Source: Spongilla lacustris
Taxonomy: Eukaryota; Porifera; Demospongiae; Spongillida; Spongillidae
NCBI GenBank assembly: GCA_949361645.1
Contig: OX442415.1
Coordinates: 7,529,573 to 7,593,572, forward strand
Direction of reading: 5' to 3'
Length of the DNA stretch: 64,000 bases
Part shown: positions 1-11,169 of the stretch, in pieces
Layout: every line of letters starts with the position of its first letter
Position numbering within the stretch: position 1 is the stretch's first letter
Position numbers and translations under genes: made by a program
Notes under the pieces: model-generated
Told to the model about the DNA's origin: nothing
The model's database searches: none
What the model saw: only the letters and a program-made list of their open reading frames with translations

Positions 1-1125
1 ATACACATGCATGGCTCTTAAATTGTGCACAACCTTGAAGAAAATACTATTCGGATTAGCTAATTGTAGGGGGCGGGTTTCTGTGTTCATATAAAACATA
101 TAAAATATATAATAAAATAGTTGGTTGCATGGCTACTGGTTGGAGAATTTTTATATTATCCAAAGCATTTAATAATAGACTTCCTAATATGTAGCTGTGT
201 GTCATACACATGGGCGCCCCCAGCTTATCTGGAAGGGAGGAGGCCAAGATGAAGCCGTCGGGTGCAGGTGGGTGGCGCCGCCCCGGGGAGGGAGGCACCC
301 TACCTGCCCAGCTAGCTAAGGGGTATGGGGAGCACTGTTAGCTCCCCCATGACCCATTGGGTCTGGGGCGTAGCCCCAGGAGCCAACACTTTTTTGCTTT
401 GAAATACTTCGATTCCTTTTAAGATTAAAGTAGTACCTAGGCTATATTGTTTAATCGTGTACAATGTAAGAAAAAGGTTGCAACAGCCTTGGTATACAGT
501 AGTTGGTTCTTGGTTGGTGGATGAGCGCTGGGAATTTTAATGCTAGCAAAATGACTGATTACTAAAAGATCTCCTTAAAAATTCATATTTATATTGCTGT
601 AAATATGTACTTCCAGTATTTAACTTGTGTTATTGTAGTTTCAAAACTGCAGCGATTAAGCTCAGCTTCTATACATGTATGTTTGCAAATCCGTATTCAA
701 ACTCATAATTGGTTCCATAACCCCCTTCTCCATTTCCAGCGCGGCACGGTTTCATCTCCGACATAATCCGTGCATAATACAATAATATTTAAGGACTATC
801 AATTTAGCTGGTTTATTCACATAGATGATCGTGAGATCGCACTACTAGACGTAAGAATAGCAGCCCGTTGTTGCCTCTGTACTTCGCGGGGCAATTAGTA
901 ATTTTCACCTTGATGTCATCGCAAGTACGTAATAATAATACCGTCTATAGGTTGACTAAGGTGCGGGGGATGTTGAGCACTATCAGAGTGTGACATCATG
1001 GGCATCCCTGTAACAGTTTTAAATGTTAAGGCTAAAACCATGTTATATCCCATGCAGTAAATATTAAATTTAGTATTCAGTAACCCTTTTTTGAACTTCA
1101 CACGTATTAACTCACACATGTGTAA
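1..1125. other. Upstream non-coding stretch
   Basis: No coding exon could be recognised here, although the gene that follows needs more 5' sequence. Positions about 205-395 are GC-rich and have the look of a decayed transposon end (a GGGGC-gtag-CCCC hairpin near 363-380). The rest is AT-rich single-copy sequence. The missing kelch exons of the downstream gene were searched for and not seen, so they are either farther upstream or absent. Confidence 0.5.
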
Positions 1126-4100
1126 AAACTCAAGATTGCCATAAGCACTCAAAATGAAAAGCAAAGGCAATCTGTCTGGAGTAAGCTGCCAGATGTACCA
1201 TACTACTATTCATCTATATCTGTGGTTGTTGGTGTGCTCCTTGCCATTGGAGGAGCAGAGGATGAGCTGGGTACAAAGAAAACATCAGCCATTTGTGCCT
1301 TGGATAATTCTAAATGGAAACACATTGGAGATATGCCATCGAAGTGCTCATGGGTAGATACAGTGGTGTTAACAGATAATAAGCTGTTGGTGGTTGATGG
1401 GGAAAGTGGGCAGGTCTGGGAGGTCACTGGGAAAGGTAAGTTACACTGATGTATGATACATCAGGTTAGTGTCGAAAAAAATGGTTATTTTCAGGTCTGG
1501 CTACAAAGTACAACTACACATATGAAAGGTTGGTCAGTGTGTAAGGTGTAATGCCATGAATCTCATTCCATACATGTAATGTAGACACATAAATGCTATA
1601 CTTCATCTCTTATACATGAATATCGCGCAAACTACTGTGGATGTCTGTACATTTAGCCACATAAATATTGTATTGGCTTTAGTAAACTTTGAATACAGAT
1701 GCGATGATAGAAATAAATACCCGATACTAATATAATATAGGGCCAAAAGGCCTCCTGGGTTCTGTACAATAGAAATGATTACATGTAGGGCCAAGGGGTC
1801 TATCATGAGTACACTACAGTATGAGTGAGCTCTTAAATTACAGCAGAACGGTGAATATAGTTTGTGATATTTTCATTCAGATGGCTCTATGAGGAGGCTA
1901 TGAAAAAGGGATATGTGGAAACTTCCGTGACAAAGTGTCTCATCCTTGGAGCAGCTGGTGTTGGCAAGACTCACCTCAAACACCTCCTTCTGAAGAAGGA
2001 CCCTCCAAAGCAACGCATAAGTACTGGACTGGCCGACAACCCTATTAGAACCATCTCATTCTCACTGGCTGGTGTGGATGAGCAGGAGAAGGATGACTGG
2101 TTTGAGGTCGAAGATGACAAGGCACTGATGAGTGTTATTGGAGGAACCATTAGAGATGGTGTATCCAAGGAAAAATCATTGGCTGATGTGGTGAGCACTC
2201 CAAAGATGGACATAGACCTTTCCAATGTACCAGGTTATGGAGCTGTTAGTCCCACCCCCCCTGCCAGTGTAAATATCACCAAAGATACCACCCAGCCTGA
2301 ACAGAGCAGGACTGCAGATGAGCTGGTTCATCATATCAAGCAATCCTCAGGTAAGAGCTTCATACCTATTTATTTGCTTGTGTTAAACTTAAAAATCCCT
2401 GTATAGATGACAGGAAGTTGTTTGGAGTGAATTGGATCCAGTTTATTGATAGTGGTGGTCAGCTACAATACCATGACATTCTTCCTTTGTTCATTCAAGA
2501 TCCCATGGTAGTAATATTTGTACTGAAGCTGTCAGAAGAACTGTCACATCACCCTTCTATTGAGTATTATGGAGCAGATGGCAAGTCTGTTGGCAAACCA
2601 TATCAATCATTTCTCTCTCATAAACAGATCCTTCAAAATTGTTTAGGAGCAATTCACTCACAGGGTGCTCATCCTCTGATCATCATTGTAGGAACACAAC
2701 GAGATGCTGAGTGTAAGTGCTCAGAATCCTGCAAAAATAAGGACTTGCAGCTACAGGAATTGCTGGATCCTGCCTACTTTCACGTGCTTTATGCTGGAGA
2801 GGGAATGAATGAGCTGATATTTACTGTGAATGGCCTTTATCCTGAAGATGTGGACAGGCATGTTGCCCAGGTGCTTAGAAATCAAATAGTATCCAAGCTT
2901 CCCAAACATTTAGTACAACAACCTCTAGCATGGTTTGGGATGGAAATTGATCTCCGAAGGTCATCCCATGATGGAGTTCTCAGCCTTGCTGAGTGCCAAG
3001 TGCTTGCTAAAAGGTTTCACATTGAGGGAGTTGTGTTCTCTGCTGCCTTGAATCATCTTGTCAAATACAATGTGTTCTTATATTATCCTAAGGTTCTTCC
3101 CCATACAGTGTTCTGTGACCCCCAGGTGGTCCTCACTAAGGTGACTGAACTAGTGCAGTACCACCACAAGCTGAGGGATAATCCTGATAAAGATGTGGCC
3201 ATCACAGGCGACCTAGTCATGTTTAGAGACCATGGCCTTTTATCAGTTGCGCTGATTGGGAAGTTTCCTAGGCACTACAATGATGATCTTTTCACTCCAC
3301 AAGATCTAGTGAAGTTGCTGGGGAGTTGTAATGCCATAGCTACGATCAAAGATGGTTTGTACTTGATGCCTGCTCTATTGCCCTACCTGGACTCCACACA
3401 AGTGACCAAATTACTTCTGGAAGGTGCCTCTCTGATGATTACGTTCACCCATAGCTATATTCCTAGTGGTCTGTTTTGCTGTCTTGTGGCCCATCTAATT
3501 TCATCTTCTTGGAAGGCGTGCTCAAGTAGGGGAACACCGATGTCTATGTATCGCAACTGTATCAGGCTAGTAAATAAAGACACCTCAGAAATTATTACCC
3601 TTGTTGAGAAGATGTCCTCTATAGCAGTTCATGTTCATGAGGCTTCCAGTGCGGTGTGTATGAAAATAAAAGACCTTGTCCACTGTGGTATCAAGAGTGC
3701 CTGTGGTGTGCTCAAGTACTGTGACATTGAGTTTAAAGATGCCTTCATGTGCGCAGGAGCCCGGTGTACCTTAGACCCTCCTCATGTGGCTGTAGTCGTG
3801 TGTTCAGAGTCAAAATACAAGTGGATGTGTTCCATTTTGGACGATCAGACTGGAGACTTGAGTAAGAACCAGTTGATGTGGTTCATGTCCGAGACAGGTG
3901 AGTGCCATCCCCTTGGTACAGCTGCAGTGCTGATGTGTCTCTGTCTATTTATATAGGGAAAAAACCGACAATGGAGGACCTGATGAATGATGTTGCAGCT
4001 GAGGTTCCCTTCAAGTGGAGATTTATTGGTATACAACTAAAAGTGCCCCAAAGGGACCTTGATAATATCCAGTCTGAAGTGGCTGGGAGGCCAAATATGA

Positions 4101-4243
4101 ATTTTCATGCATTTGAAATGATGTTGAATAAGTGGATGACACTTGACCCTCAGTACACCTGGAGCACCATTATTGGTGCTCTGGAGAAACCTAGTGTTGG
4201 AGAAGTAACACTTGCAGCTGAATTCAGAAAAAAGTACTTATGA
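1126..4243 (+). CDS. Kelch - Roc GTPase - COR-like - death domain protein (5' end open)
   Basis: I read five exons: about 1126-1435, 1495-1528, 1881-2350, 2407-3897 and 3957-4243. All introns are GT-AG (59, 352, 56 and 59 bases), and the frame closes exactly to a stop at 4241-4243, giving about 863 visible residues. The first exon is a kelch-type segment (a W.KLPD start, then VGVLLAIGG, then a W-K-H-I-G-D-M-P strand). The 34-base microexon restores the frame to the GTPase. The GTPase shows a P-loop GAAGVGKT (1948-1971), a switch II motif DSGGQ (2448-2462) and a TQRD specificity motif near 2694-2705, which is typical of Roc domains. A COR-like winged-helix region follows (around 2930-3420). 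The last exon is a death domain of about 95 residues. Roco proteins are large signalling GTPases; the death domain suggests recruitment of apoptosis or innate-immunity partners. No start codon lies in the first open frame (a stop sits at 1123-1125), so upstream exons are missing or the gene is 5'-truncated. The Roc and death calls are firm, kelch good, COR probable. Confidence 0.85.
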
Positions 4244-5034
4244 AGTTATGTTGGATATGCATTTTATCATTCTTAATTCCTTTTTCACTAATGTTTGAAA
4301 GTATAACTGAGGAGTGTATATATATATATCAGACACTTTAGTAGCGTCGCTAGCGCACAGATTCGACGACACGTCAAATATAGAAGAATTATACGCAACC
4401 AACTAATATAGGTGCTGCATGGCACAAAGGATCTATCAATGCAGCAATGTAGACTATATAGGGCATCTCATGTTCACTCCTTTCCACTTTCTTGACTCCG
4501 AAAAACGCACGATATTGTATTCTAGAGTAGCATAGGTATAGTCCTTCCTTATACAAATTGCATGATGCCGTGTCACGCGCTTGCGCAACACCTCTATTGC
4601 ACCCGCGCAGAGTTCATCGCATAGATACTAAGATAGTCAATACACGAATCTCATGCTGCGGTCCGAGCACGAAAACACCCAAGCATTCTACATCATTATC
4701 ATTTTTCCGTAATAGGTACAGTTTTTAGTGCTTGAGTTGACCCTATATATGCATGCATATGACGAGGGTGACGGACTCTAGTGTCTTGATCATCTGAATC
4801 CATACTATGGCCCTGCATGTATCCTGTTTGGATTGAAACCACAGAATCACAAGTACATATATATACTACAAGTCCTCATGCACATTTTTACTGCATGGCT
4901 CAGGTGGCAAAGTTCTTATAGCTTGCATGTGGCTGTCTCACACTTAAAAGAACCTGTCTGATACAACTCTCTCCTTAATAGATGTTCCATAGCTTATGAT
5001 GCCCAGACTGCTGTCTGTATTGTCATCGCATGCA
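4244..5034. other. Intergenic stretch, no gene seen
   Basis: AT-rich sequence after the death-domain gene, with a short TA repeat at about 4316-4330. No AATAAA was noted close to the stop codon. No open reading frame or RNA gene is supported. Confidence 0.5.
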
Positions 5035-5600
5035 TCACTGTTGGTTTCGGTTGTTAATTCCCTCCCTCAGCTTGGGACTGTACCTTGACCCGAATTTGTT
5101 CCAAACTGCAGTGAGATGGTGGTTTGGAGTCAATCCCTCTGTAAGTTGGTTTGTCCCCTATGTCCCAACTATGCACTTGACCCTCTGGGTTACCACTGTG
5201 TCACATGCAAAAGAGGAGGTGATGTAATTAACAACCAGGCACAACGCGTTTAGCTTCGCAATGTGGTATACAACACCTTTCAGCGAGCTGGATTGTCTGC
5301 ACACCTGTTAATAGAAGTTGGCTGTGGATGGGGACAAGATCATTCCAGAACACGTCCAGCAGATATCCTAGTTACCAATTGGGTACCAGGGTGTTTCAGC
5401 TAAGGCAGCTGAGCAAACGAAATGATCCTAAATTGTGCTGAGCCAGTTGGGCTGGCGATGTATACCACTAGCAGTGGAGAACTATAGGGACTGGGGACCA
5501 GAGGCACAGAGGGCCTTTTCACATGGGGCTTTTCGTTTAGCCATTTGTGATAATCAAAAGTGGTAGCAGAGTTATATGGCTGCCTTAGATTAGCTTGTCA
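5035..5600 (+). pseudogene. Decayed retroelement-type protein tail (RPAD / VE.Y..WG family)
   Basis: Translation in shifting plus-strand frames gives a recognisable series of blocks in the right order: LGLYLDPNLFQTAVRWWFGV, then CVTCKRGGDV about 140 bases later, then a block around 5330-5370 corresponding to a G.G.DHS.TRPADILV segment, then LGWRCIPLAVENYRDWG with EAQRAFSHGAFRLAI near 5445-5550. These blocks match, from memory, a protein family found many times in sponge and cnidarian genomes, usually downstream of a reverse transcriptase. Several frameshifts and stops interrupt it, so it cannot make a protein. I am confident it is a dead coding relic and less sure of the element type. Confidence 0.6.
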
Positions 5601-6489
5601 TTGATTAGAGCTAGCGTGCGATCAATCCTGGTCCACCCCTATCCCCAAACACTCCGACAAGAATCTGAGCTGTGCATGTAGTTATTGTGTATGCATTTGC
5701 ATCTGTATGCTGTGTATCTCCTGCATTGTTACATGTGATATCATTAAAATCATAATACCAAAAAAAAAACAAAACTTTATGACAGGGAAGTGTCTCGGTT
5801 TTGTCAATAAGAAGAAAACTTCTCATGAAATGTGTATGGTATGTCCATAAGGCATCTGCATGTGTTATTAATTGAAGTTTATGATTGCCTTTGCAGTTGT
5901 TGAACACTTGTAACTGCATGGCATATGGTTTAAAAATACTTATAGCTGATGCGATCTCAGTGCTTCAGCACCCATAAGCACCCCATTATCTGTCACCTTG
6001 GTCACCTTGTGCAGGGCCCATAGCTAACGATGTTGCTGAATCTTTTGATGGTCCTTTTCACAGCACGTAATAGTTCAATAATATGATTAAAGTATAACTG
6101 AGAATTTAGTTCCCCGAAAACCGTATGCCAGCGGTAAGTGTTCTATATACAACCTGCATGCATGGCAAAGCCGGGAAATCATAAATCAAAAATAGGGTGA
6201 CTTCCGCGCGAGATGCGAGGAAGCGTTTAGTACCGTTAATTAAAAGTATCAAAAAGATGCATTGTGCATGTGCATATATAGTATTTCTGATTACTACCTT
6301 GGATTATCTTACGTGACGCCATTTTCGATCTAAAATATTACATTCAATAAAAGTTAAAACAGTAGGCCGGCGTAGCTTAATTCAAAAGGGAAGGGGAAGG
6401 GGGTTCGATCGAACCCCTCCCCCCCCCGCCCCTTGGCGGGTACGGGCCAGGTATTGGACGAAGGAGCATGAGGATGCCATCCTGGTCCA
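5601..6489. other. Intergenic stretch, no gene seen
   Basis: AT-rich sequence with an A-run at 5761-5769. Near 6385-6435 a purine-rich run is followed by a short hairpin of the form gggttcgatcgaaccc and a C-tract, which looks like a small transposon remnant inserted at the end of the broken EF-hand exon that follows. It resembles neither a tRNA T-arm in context nor any other RNA gene. Confidence 0.4.
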
Positions 6490-6697
6490 CATTGCCGGAC
6501 AGCAGTAAGCAATTTTTCATCACGGCTGATAATTCCATCCTTGTCAGTATCAATGGCTTGAAATGCTTCAGGGACATTTTTTGAGTCAGTGTTTAAAATT
6601 TGAAATAAGACAGCATATTCGTGAACAGAAATTATACCGTCATTGTTGGAATCAATAATGTCAAACAGGATGTGGGAAATATTGGTTTGTGTTGGGT
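6490..6697 (-). pseudogene. EF-hand exon 2, broken copy
   Basis: On the minus strand a splice acceptor (ttctccacag) ends at 6698 and the exon begins at 6697 in the same phase as the intact copies. It keeps two canonical calcium loops, DSNNDGIISVHE and DTDKDGIISRDE. After the second loop the sequence departs from its paralogues through small deletions, and the usual C-terminal MFGPL is absent. The frame runs on into unrelated low-complexity DNA. No matching first exon was found upstream (higher coordinates) before the next complete gene, so this is best read as a pseudogene of the EF-hand family. Confidence 0.7.
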
Positions 6698-7019
6698 CTG
6701 TGGAGAATGGCAGTAAAAGCATTACTATCTAAATATACTAAAATCTGATATGCATGTAATACATGTGCACTAACTGCATAATTACATAAATATAATAACA
6801 TTATACATACATGTACAGTGGCTAAGAGGATAGCAAATTCCTCTTTCATGTTACAATGGCTGACAATGGCTGTGCAAAGGCGAACTACAACCTGCTACAG
6901 TCTTGGTGCAAATGGGATGGTTTTTAATTTGTTGTTTAATTCAGCCTGGCCAGACATGTGACATGCCAATGCTTCATTATTCGTTGGACCCCTGATATTT
7001 AGGACTGTAGTTTCTCATG

Positions 7020-7500
7020 CCCAGGTCTGCAGCCAAAAACTAAAGGTGTGGGGCCCTGCAGCAATTATAGCTGGTACGCAATTTCGATGACCATGCAGTC
7101 AAATCTTGTGGTATGTACATGTATTGAGTTTATTGTTTACCTGCGGTGGCTGGCTACTTTGTATGGCAGATCTAGAGGGGCACTGCCTCCTACATCACCT
7201 CTGGTCTCTGGTGGTACCGTGGCACTCCATGTTATAAGGTTGCAAGTGGTTTGATGCCACTTCCACTAAACCTTATCTTTCCAATCATATTTTGCATGAT
7301 TTCTGACATACGTGTATGATCATATCTGTTGTACATTTTGGTACAGTGTGAAATCAAAATATGATTTGACGCGGCCAATGGCTACATGTTATAGTTACAT
7401 GTATAGCGAATGATCTAACGAGCGATGACAAGCCTATATTATGGGCCTCTGATCACATGCGCATGCACATATACATGTACACGTCCATTGATTGTCGGTT
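7020..7500 (-). repeat. Duplicated intron segment of the EF-hand gene
   Basis: This is the reverse complement of the segments at about 20095-20300 and 58060-58590, and shares the stretches with 'ggtaccaccagagac', 'gcagacctgggcatga' and 'aatcaaaatatgattt'. Its position relative to exon 2 is the same in all three copies, so it is duplicated intron rather than an independent mobile element. Confidence 0.7.
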
Positions 7501-7527
7501 ACCTAGTTAACTAGGTAACCGACAATC
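7490..7527. repeat. Perfect 38-base palindrome
   Basis: The two 19-base halves (gattgtcggttacctagtt and its reverse complement) match at every position with no spacer. The half-site gattgtcggttac recurs singly at about 58020, at the corresponding place in the duplicated intron, so the palindrome arose by local inversion of one half in this copy. Confidence 0.9.
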
Positions 7528-7604
7528 AAACTTGTTATTGCTTATCTCGCCGGCATTATACGTGTACCGAAAGGCTACTATTGTCTATTTGCGCCCGTGT
7601 GAAC

Positions 7605-7638
7605 ACCTGTGCACACTGTACGCACAGTGTGCACAGGT
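7605..7638. repeat. Hairpin, 15-base arms with a 4-base loop
   Basis: Left arm 7605-7619 (acctgtgcacactgt) and right arm 7624-7638 are exact reverse complements around the loop acgc. No flanking element or gene explains it; it may be the core of a small inverted-repeat element. Confidence 0.85.
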
Positions 7639-7884
7639 TATTTTTGGTTAAGGCTGCACATTTATTTATATCACTATACTTATTATAAACTCAACCGAGA
7701 CAGTTTTTGTTTCTGGTACCATATTAATTCACGTATACATTCGCGATCATTTAATTTGTCATCTTTCGAATAGCGTGGTGCATTCTCGCAGCGAAACGCA
7801 TCAAAGGTATATTTGTTTTGCTCTTTCCAAAAATATATATTATGCGGCTTAAATCACAATTTGAAAAATGTATCCAACTACCTA

Positions 7885-8222
7885 GCTAAGGCGCTAAGCA
7901 TGATTTTCATCAAACGCCGGTTGTGTACTGATCAGACAGCATTTTTTCGCCATCAATAGCTACGAATGACATTGCTGTATATTAAAGCTGAGTCATCAAA
8001 TTCTACATGCGCTGCATTTCTTCAAGCATTCTATAGCTAACATCTTCATCAGCCCATGCGTCTAGATCCATTTCGATTTTAATCGATATCGCCGTGAAAC
8101 AAAATGGCCATATTTTGTAACAAAGAGCATGTATGAAGGAAAGTTGTTGTGACTTATACATGTACATCTATTACAATAATGCCTAAATTCGTTGAACTGT
8201 TTACAAACCTGCCCCCGGCCTT
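7885..8222 (+). repeat. Dispersed duplicate of 51725-52105
   Basis: The block shares, in the same order and orientation with 51725-52105, the strings 'tttcgccatcaat.gctacgaatgac', 'tctagatccatttc' and 'gaactgtttacaaacc'. Identity by eye is about 75-80 percent with small indels. It has no coding capacity. Each copy lies beside EF-hand intron sequence, so it probably travelled with the gene duplication. Confidence 0.65.
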
Positions 8223-8885
8223 TACAATCACGCAACGTGGTCGTATTAGTCGTGCATGGCTCTCATTTTGGGAATGGTCTTATATATGAAGAGGAATTAC
8301 ATGCACAAATGGTTAAGTGGGTGGCACATAATCAACACTTTATAGTACACCCCTATTATTAGTAAATATACATGTATATTGGTCGTATTTGCGAGTGGTC
8401 TTATACGACCGTGTAGCTTGAATGTAAATGTCCTGATACCGCTAGACCTAATGGCTACTAGTTTTGTACTCCGATCCGTATCGGTTTCCGAGAAATTTAG
8501 AACTTGGAGAGGTCAGTGGGTTTATTAAGTACACAACGGTTACGCAATGCAGGCGCTATCTTAATCTTTTCCCATCCGCAACACCTAACCACATTTACTT
8601 TTGCAATTGGATCAGGGTGCCCACGTCAACCCCGGCAACATTAACAAGTGTCTTCTTTCGGATAAACACTCCACATTAGTAGAAACTATTCTTCCATTCT
8701 GAAAAGCATGGTATTATTCAGTTTGCAGCTAACCACCTTTTCCTTTCACACATGATCCTTTCAGCTGGATAGTGCTTCATTTGACATGCGCTATAAAAAG
8801 AAAGTCGGGGCCAGCGGCGTGAACGGGGATAAGGGGAGGAAGGAAGAGAGTCATGGGCACCCCCAGCATTTTGTGTGTGTGTGCC
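8223..8885. other. Non-coding stretch
   Basis: No gene supported. A short plus-strand open frame at 8464-8679 has no recognisable domain and no good start context. The phrase 'gcgagtggtc' around 8390 recurs at 18440 and 54800, hinting at further fragments of the same duplicated block. Confidence 0.35.
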
Positions 8886-8964
8886 GGGGGGGGGGGGGGG
8901 GGGGGGGGGTAATACTGAATACTTTAACTTTTATTACAAATGGGGGGGGGGGGGGGGGGGGGGG
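8886..8964. repeat. Two long G homopolymers (24 and 23 bases)
   Basis: Runs of G at 8886-8909 and 8942-8964 are separated by 32 AT-rich bases. Similar runs of 17-38 G or C recur through the window (see findings). They are flanked by 'catgggca' to the left and 'gcccatgag' to the right, a weak inverted repeat suggesting that the tracts lie inside a small mobile element. Confidence 0.85.
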
Positions 8965-9153
8965 AACGCCCATGAGTGTGTAAGGGAAAGGAGACAGAAG
9001 GGAATCATGGTGCCAGTTAGTAGAATGCAGCCATTACTTTGATCACCTCCAAGCTCATAGGACTAAATGTCATTCTTTCTTTCTTTCTGTCACTGTGTAA
9101 TCTGAACAAACAAATCATGTTTGCAATGGGATTTCACCTTTCCACTTCATAAG

Positions 9154-9310
9154 CTGTGTGTGTAGCTATAGTGTGTGTGTGTGGTGTGTGTCGTGTGTGG
9201 TGTGTGTGTGGTGTGTGTGTGGTGTGTGTGTGGTGTGTGTGTGGTGTGTGTGGTGTGTGTATGTGTAGTGTGTGATGTGTTTGTGTGTGATGTGTGTGTG
9301 GTGTGTGTAG
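9154..9310. repeat. GT-rich microsatellite
   Basis: Imperfect repeats of gtgtgtgtg interrupted by g or c, about 155 bases. The open frames on the opposite strand here are low-complexity artefacts. Confidence 0.9.
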
Positions 9311-9689
9311 TGACAAAGTTACAAAGGCCATGAATTTTGTTGTGTGGCAAGATGGTCTACATGTAAATACATGTACTTCCATCAAGTGAATAATATCGAT
9401 ATCATGCACATGTATTTGTGGAGGGGTACAAATTGTACATGCACATGTACATCTACAAGTGTGTGTCCAATTTTAACTGATGTATGGATGTACATGCACA
9501 TATAGTGTGCATGTGTGGATATCATTGGTGTGTGTGCCCAGCATGTGTGCATCACACACTACACAACAACACATACTAGCTGGTTTACTGCAAAGCTATC
9601 TGCCATCAAATGATGGTGATGCTTTGATTGTTTTCATTTAGTGAGGACAAAGGTTGTGTGCCATTGTGGGTTTTGTGGGATGTACATGT

Positions 9690-9990
9690 ACATGTACAGG
9701 GAAAGACCAACATTATATGGAGAAGGCCAACAGTATAGGGAGAAGGCAAACAGTACAGGGAGAAGGTAAACAGTATACATGTAAGGAGAAGGCTAACAGT
9801 ATATGGAGAAGGCCAACAGTATAGGGAGAAGGCCAACAGTACAGGGAGAAGGCAAACAGTACAGGGAGAAGGTAAACAGTATACATGTAAGGAGAAGGCT
9901 AACAGTATAGGGAGAAGGCCAACAGTATAGAGAGAAGGCCAACACTAGTTACAGTACAGGGAGAAGTTCACCATTACAGAGAGATGGACA
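9690..9990 (+). repeat. Minisatellite of about 21-22 base units
   Basis: About twelve imperfect copies of a unit close to 'agggagaaggccaacagtat'. A higher-order pattern is visible: the block of units containing 'acatgtaaggagaaggct' occurs twice about 118 bases apart (near 9775 and 9884), implying duplication of several units at once. Confidence 0.85.
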
Positions 9991-10435
9991 ATAGTATAGA
10001 GAGGTCAAAAGTATAGGGGAAGGCCATATCTCCTACATCACTGCATCGAAGATATGTATGTTCTGCACATCATAGAACACACTCACCAACACAACTGCAT
10101 CACAGAAGATGTAATCTTGGCGTCCTAGGACCTATGTAATATAGTCCATTTATTGCCCTGCCATATCTCCAGTGTTGCAAGCTGAAAGGTAATTCATTAA
10201 TAAAAATTCAAACTGTCTTTGAGTTAATTAACAGTTACAGTTAATTATAATTAACTCCCATAAATGTCTATCCCTGATGTGAGTACGTATGGTGTGCGGA
10301 TTAAAGCAATTGACCATTCGCAAAAGATTTTTCATATGTGGTGGGCAAAAGGACCACCACTGAGTACAGCACAGAATAGGTCTACCATCATGGCCAAACT
10401 GTATCCCTTGTATACAGCTGTGTTGGGGCAAATAG
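9991..10435. other. Non-coding stretch
   Basis: No gene supported. A short open frame around 10264-10464 (with the string GVRIKAIDHSQKIFHMWW) is not recognised and has no visible splice context beyond one possible acceptor; I cannot call it. Confidence 0.3.
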
Positions 10436-10630
10436 GTGGAGAAGGAAGTGAAGTAGGGGAATGAAGAAGAAGAGGAGGGGGAGGGAAGATGGAGAGAAGG
10501 GGATAGGAGGAAAGATGGAGAGTAGAGAGGAAGAAAAAGGTAGAGGAGGGGAAGGGGAGGAGAGAAGAGAAGGGCAGATCAGGGGAAGGTGAGAGGAGGG
10601 GAAGGGGAGGAGACATGAGAAGAGAAGATG
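10436..10630 (+). other. Polypurine tract, about 190 bases
   Basis: Almost every base between 10436 and 10630 is A or G (gagg, gaagg and gggga runs) with only scattered T and C. Such homopurine-homopyrimidine tracts can form triplex (H-DNA) structures. The minus-strand open frame over it is a low-complexity artefact. Confidence 0.8.
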
Positions 10631-11169
10631 GGAGCAAAGGAGTGAATAGCAAGCACAAAATCACACAAATGAGCAGTACACCGTCCCCTTGGCAATATAT
10701 CCGTGGGACATGGCACACACAAACATACCTTTCCAGAGTGGTCCACCTCTCATCCTGGTGGGATGGTGTTCTCTTTCCTCTTCTCCATGTCCACCTAATA
10801 ACATCAGCTTATAACAGCTCACATATGGCAGACACAGACATTTGAATGACCTTCCCCAGAGCAGCAGTGCTTGTGGCCATTCAAGAACAAAGCTGTCCTC
10901 ATTGAAAAATTCTGATGTACGGAGTTAGTGTTAGTCCTATAAGGATGCTCTATCATAGTGGAGATATGACTTATGGGGTTACCAGTGCAGCCTGAATGAG
11001 TGTAGCATCTGATTTGCTCTGGTGGGACCACCAGAGGACACACATTTGTGAAGGACATTCCTATTCATAGACATGCATTTATCAGTTACCATTGAATACA
11101 ACTCACTTATAAATGGTCCTACCAGCAGTCCATCTTTGAGAGCTAGCATAGCGTTTTGGCTATTTAACC

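Noticed and set aside
6385..6435. gggttcgatcgaaccc as a tRNA T-loop
   Set aside because: It is a self-complementary hairpin beside a C-run; the remaining tRNA arms are absent.
9134..9409. His/Thr-rich frames at 9.1-9.4 kb
   Set aside because: Produced by the GT microsatellite.
9690..9990. Possible CRISPR-like array (about 21-base repeats)
   Set aside because: Units are contiguous with no unique spacers, in a eukaryotic context; it is a minisatellite.
10332..10718. Minus-strand Pro/Ser/Leu-rich 128-residue frame
   Set aside because: Lies over the polypurine tract; low-complexity translation with no domain.
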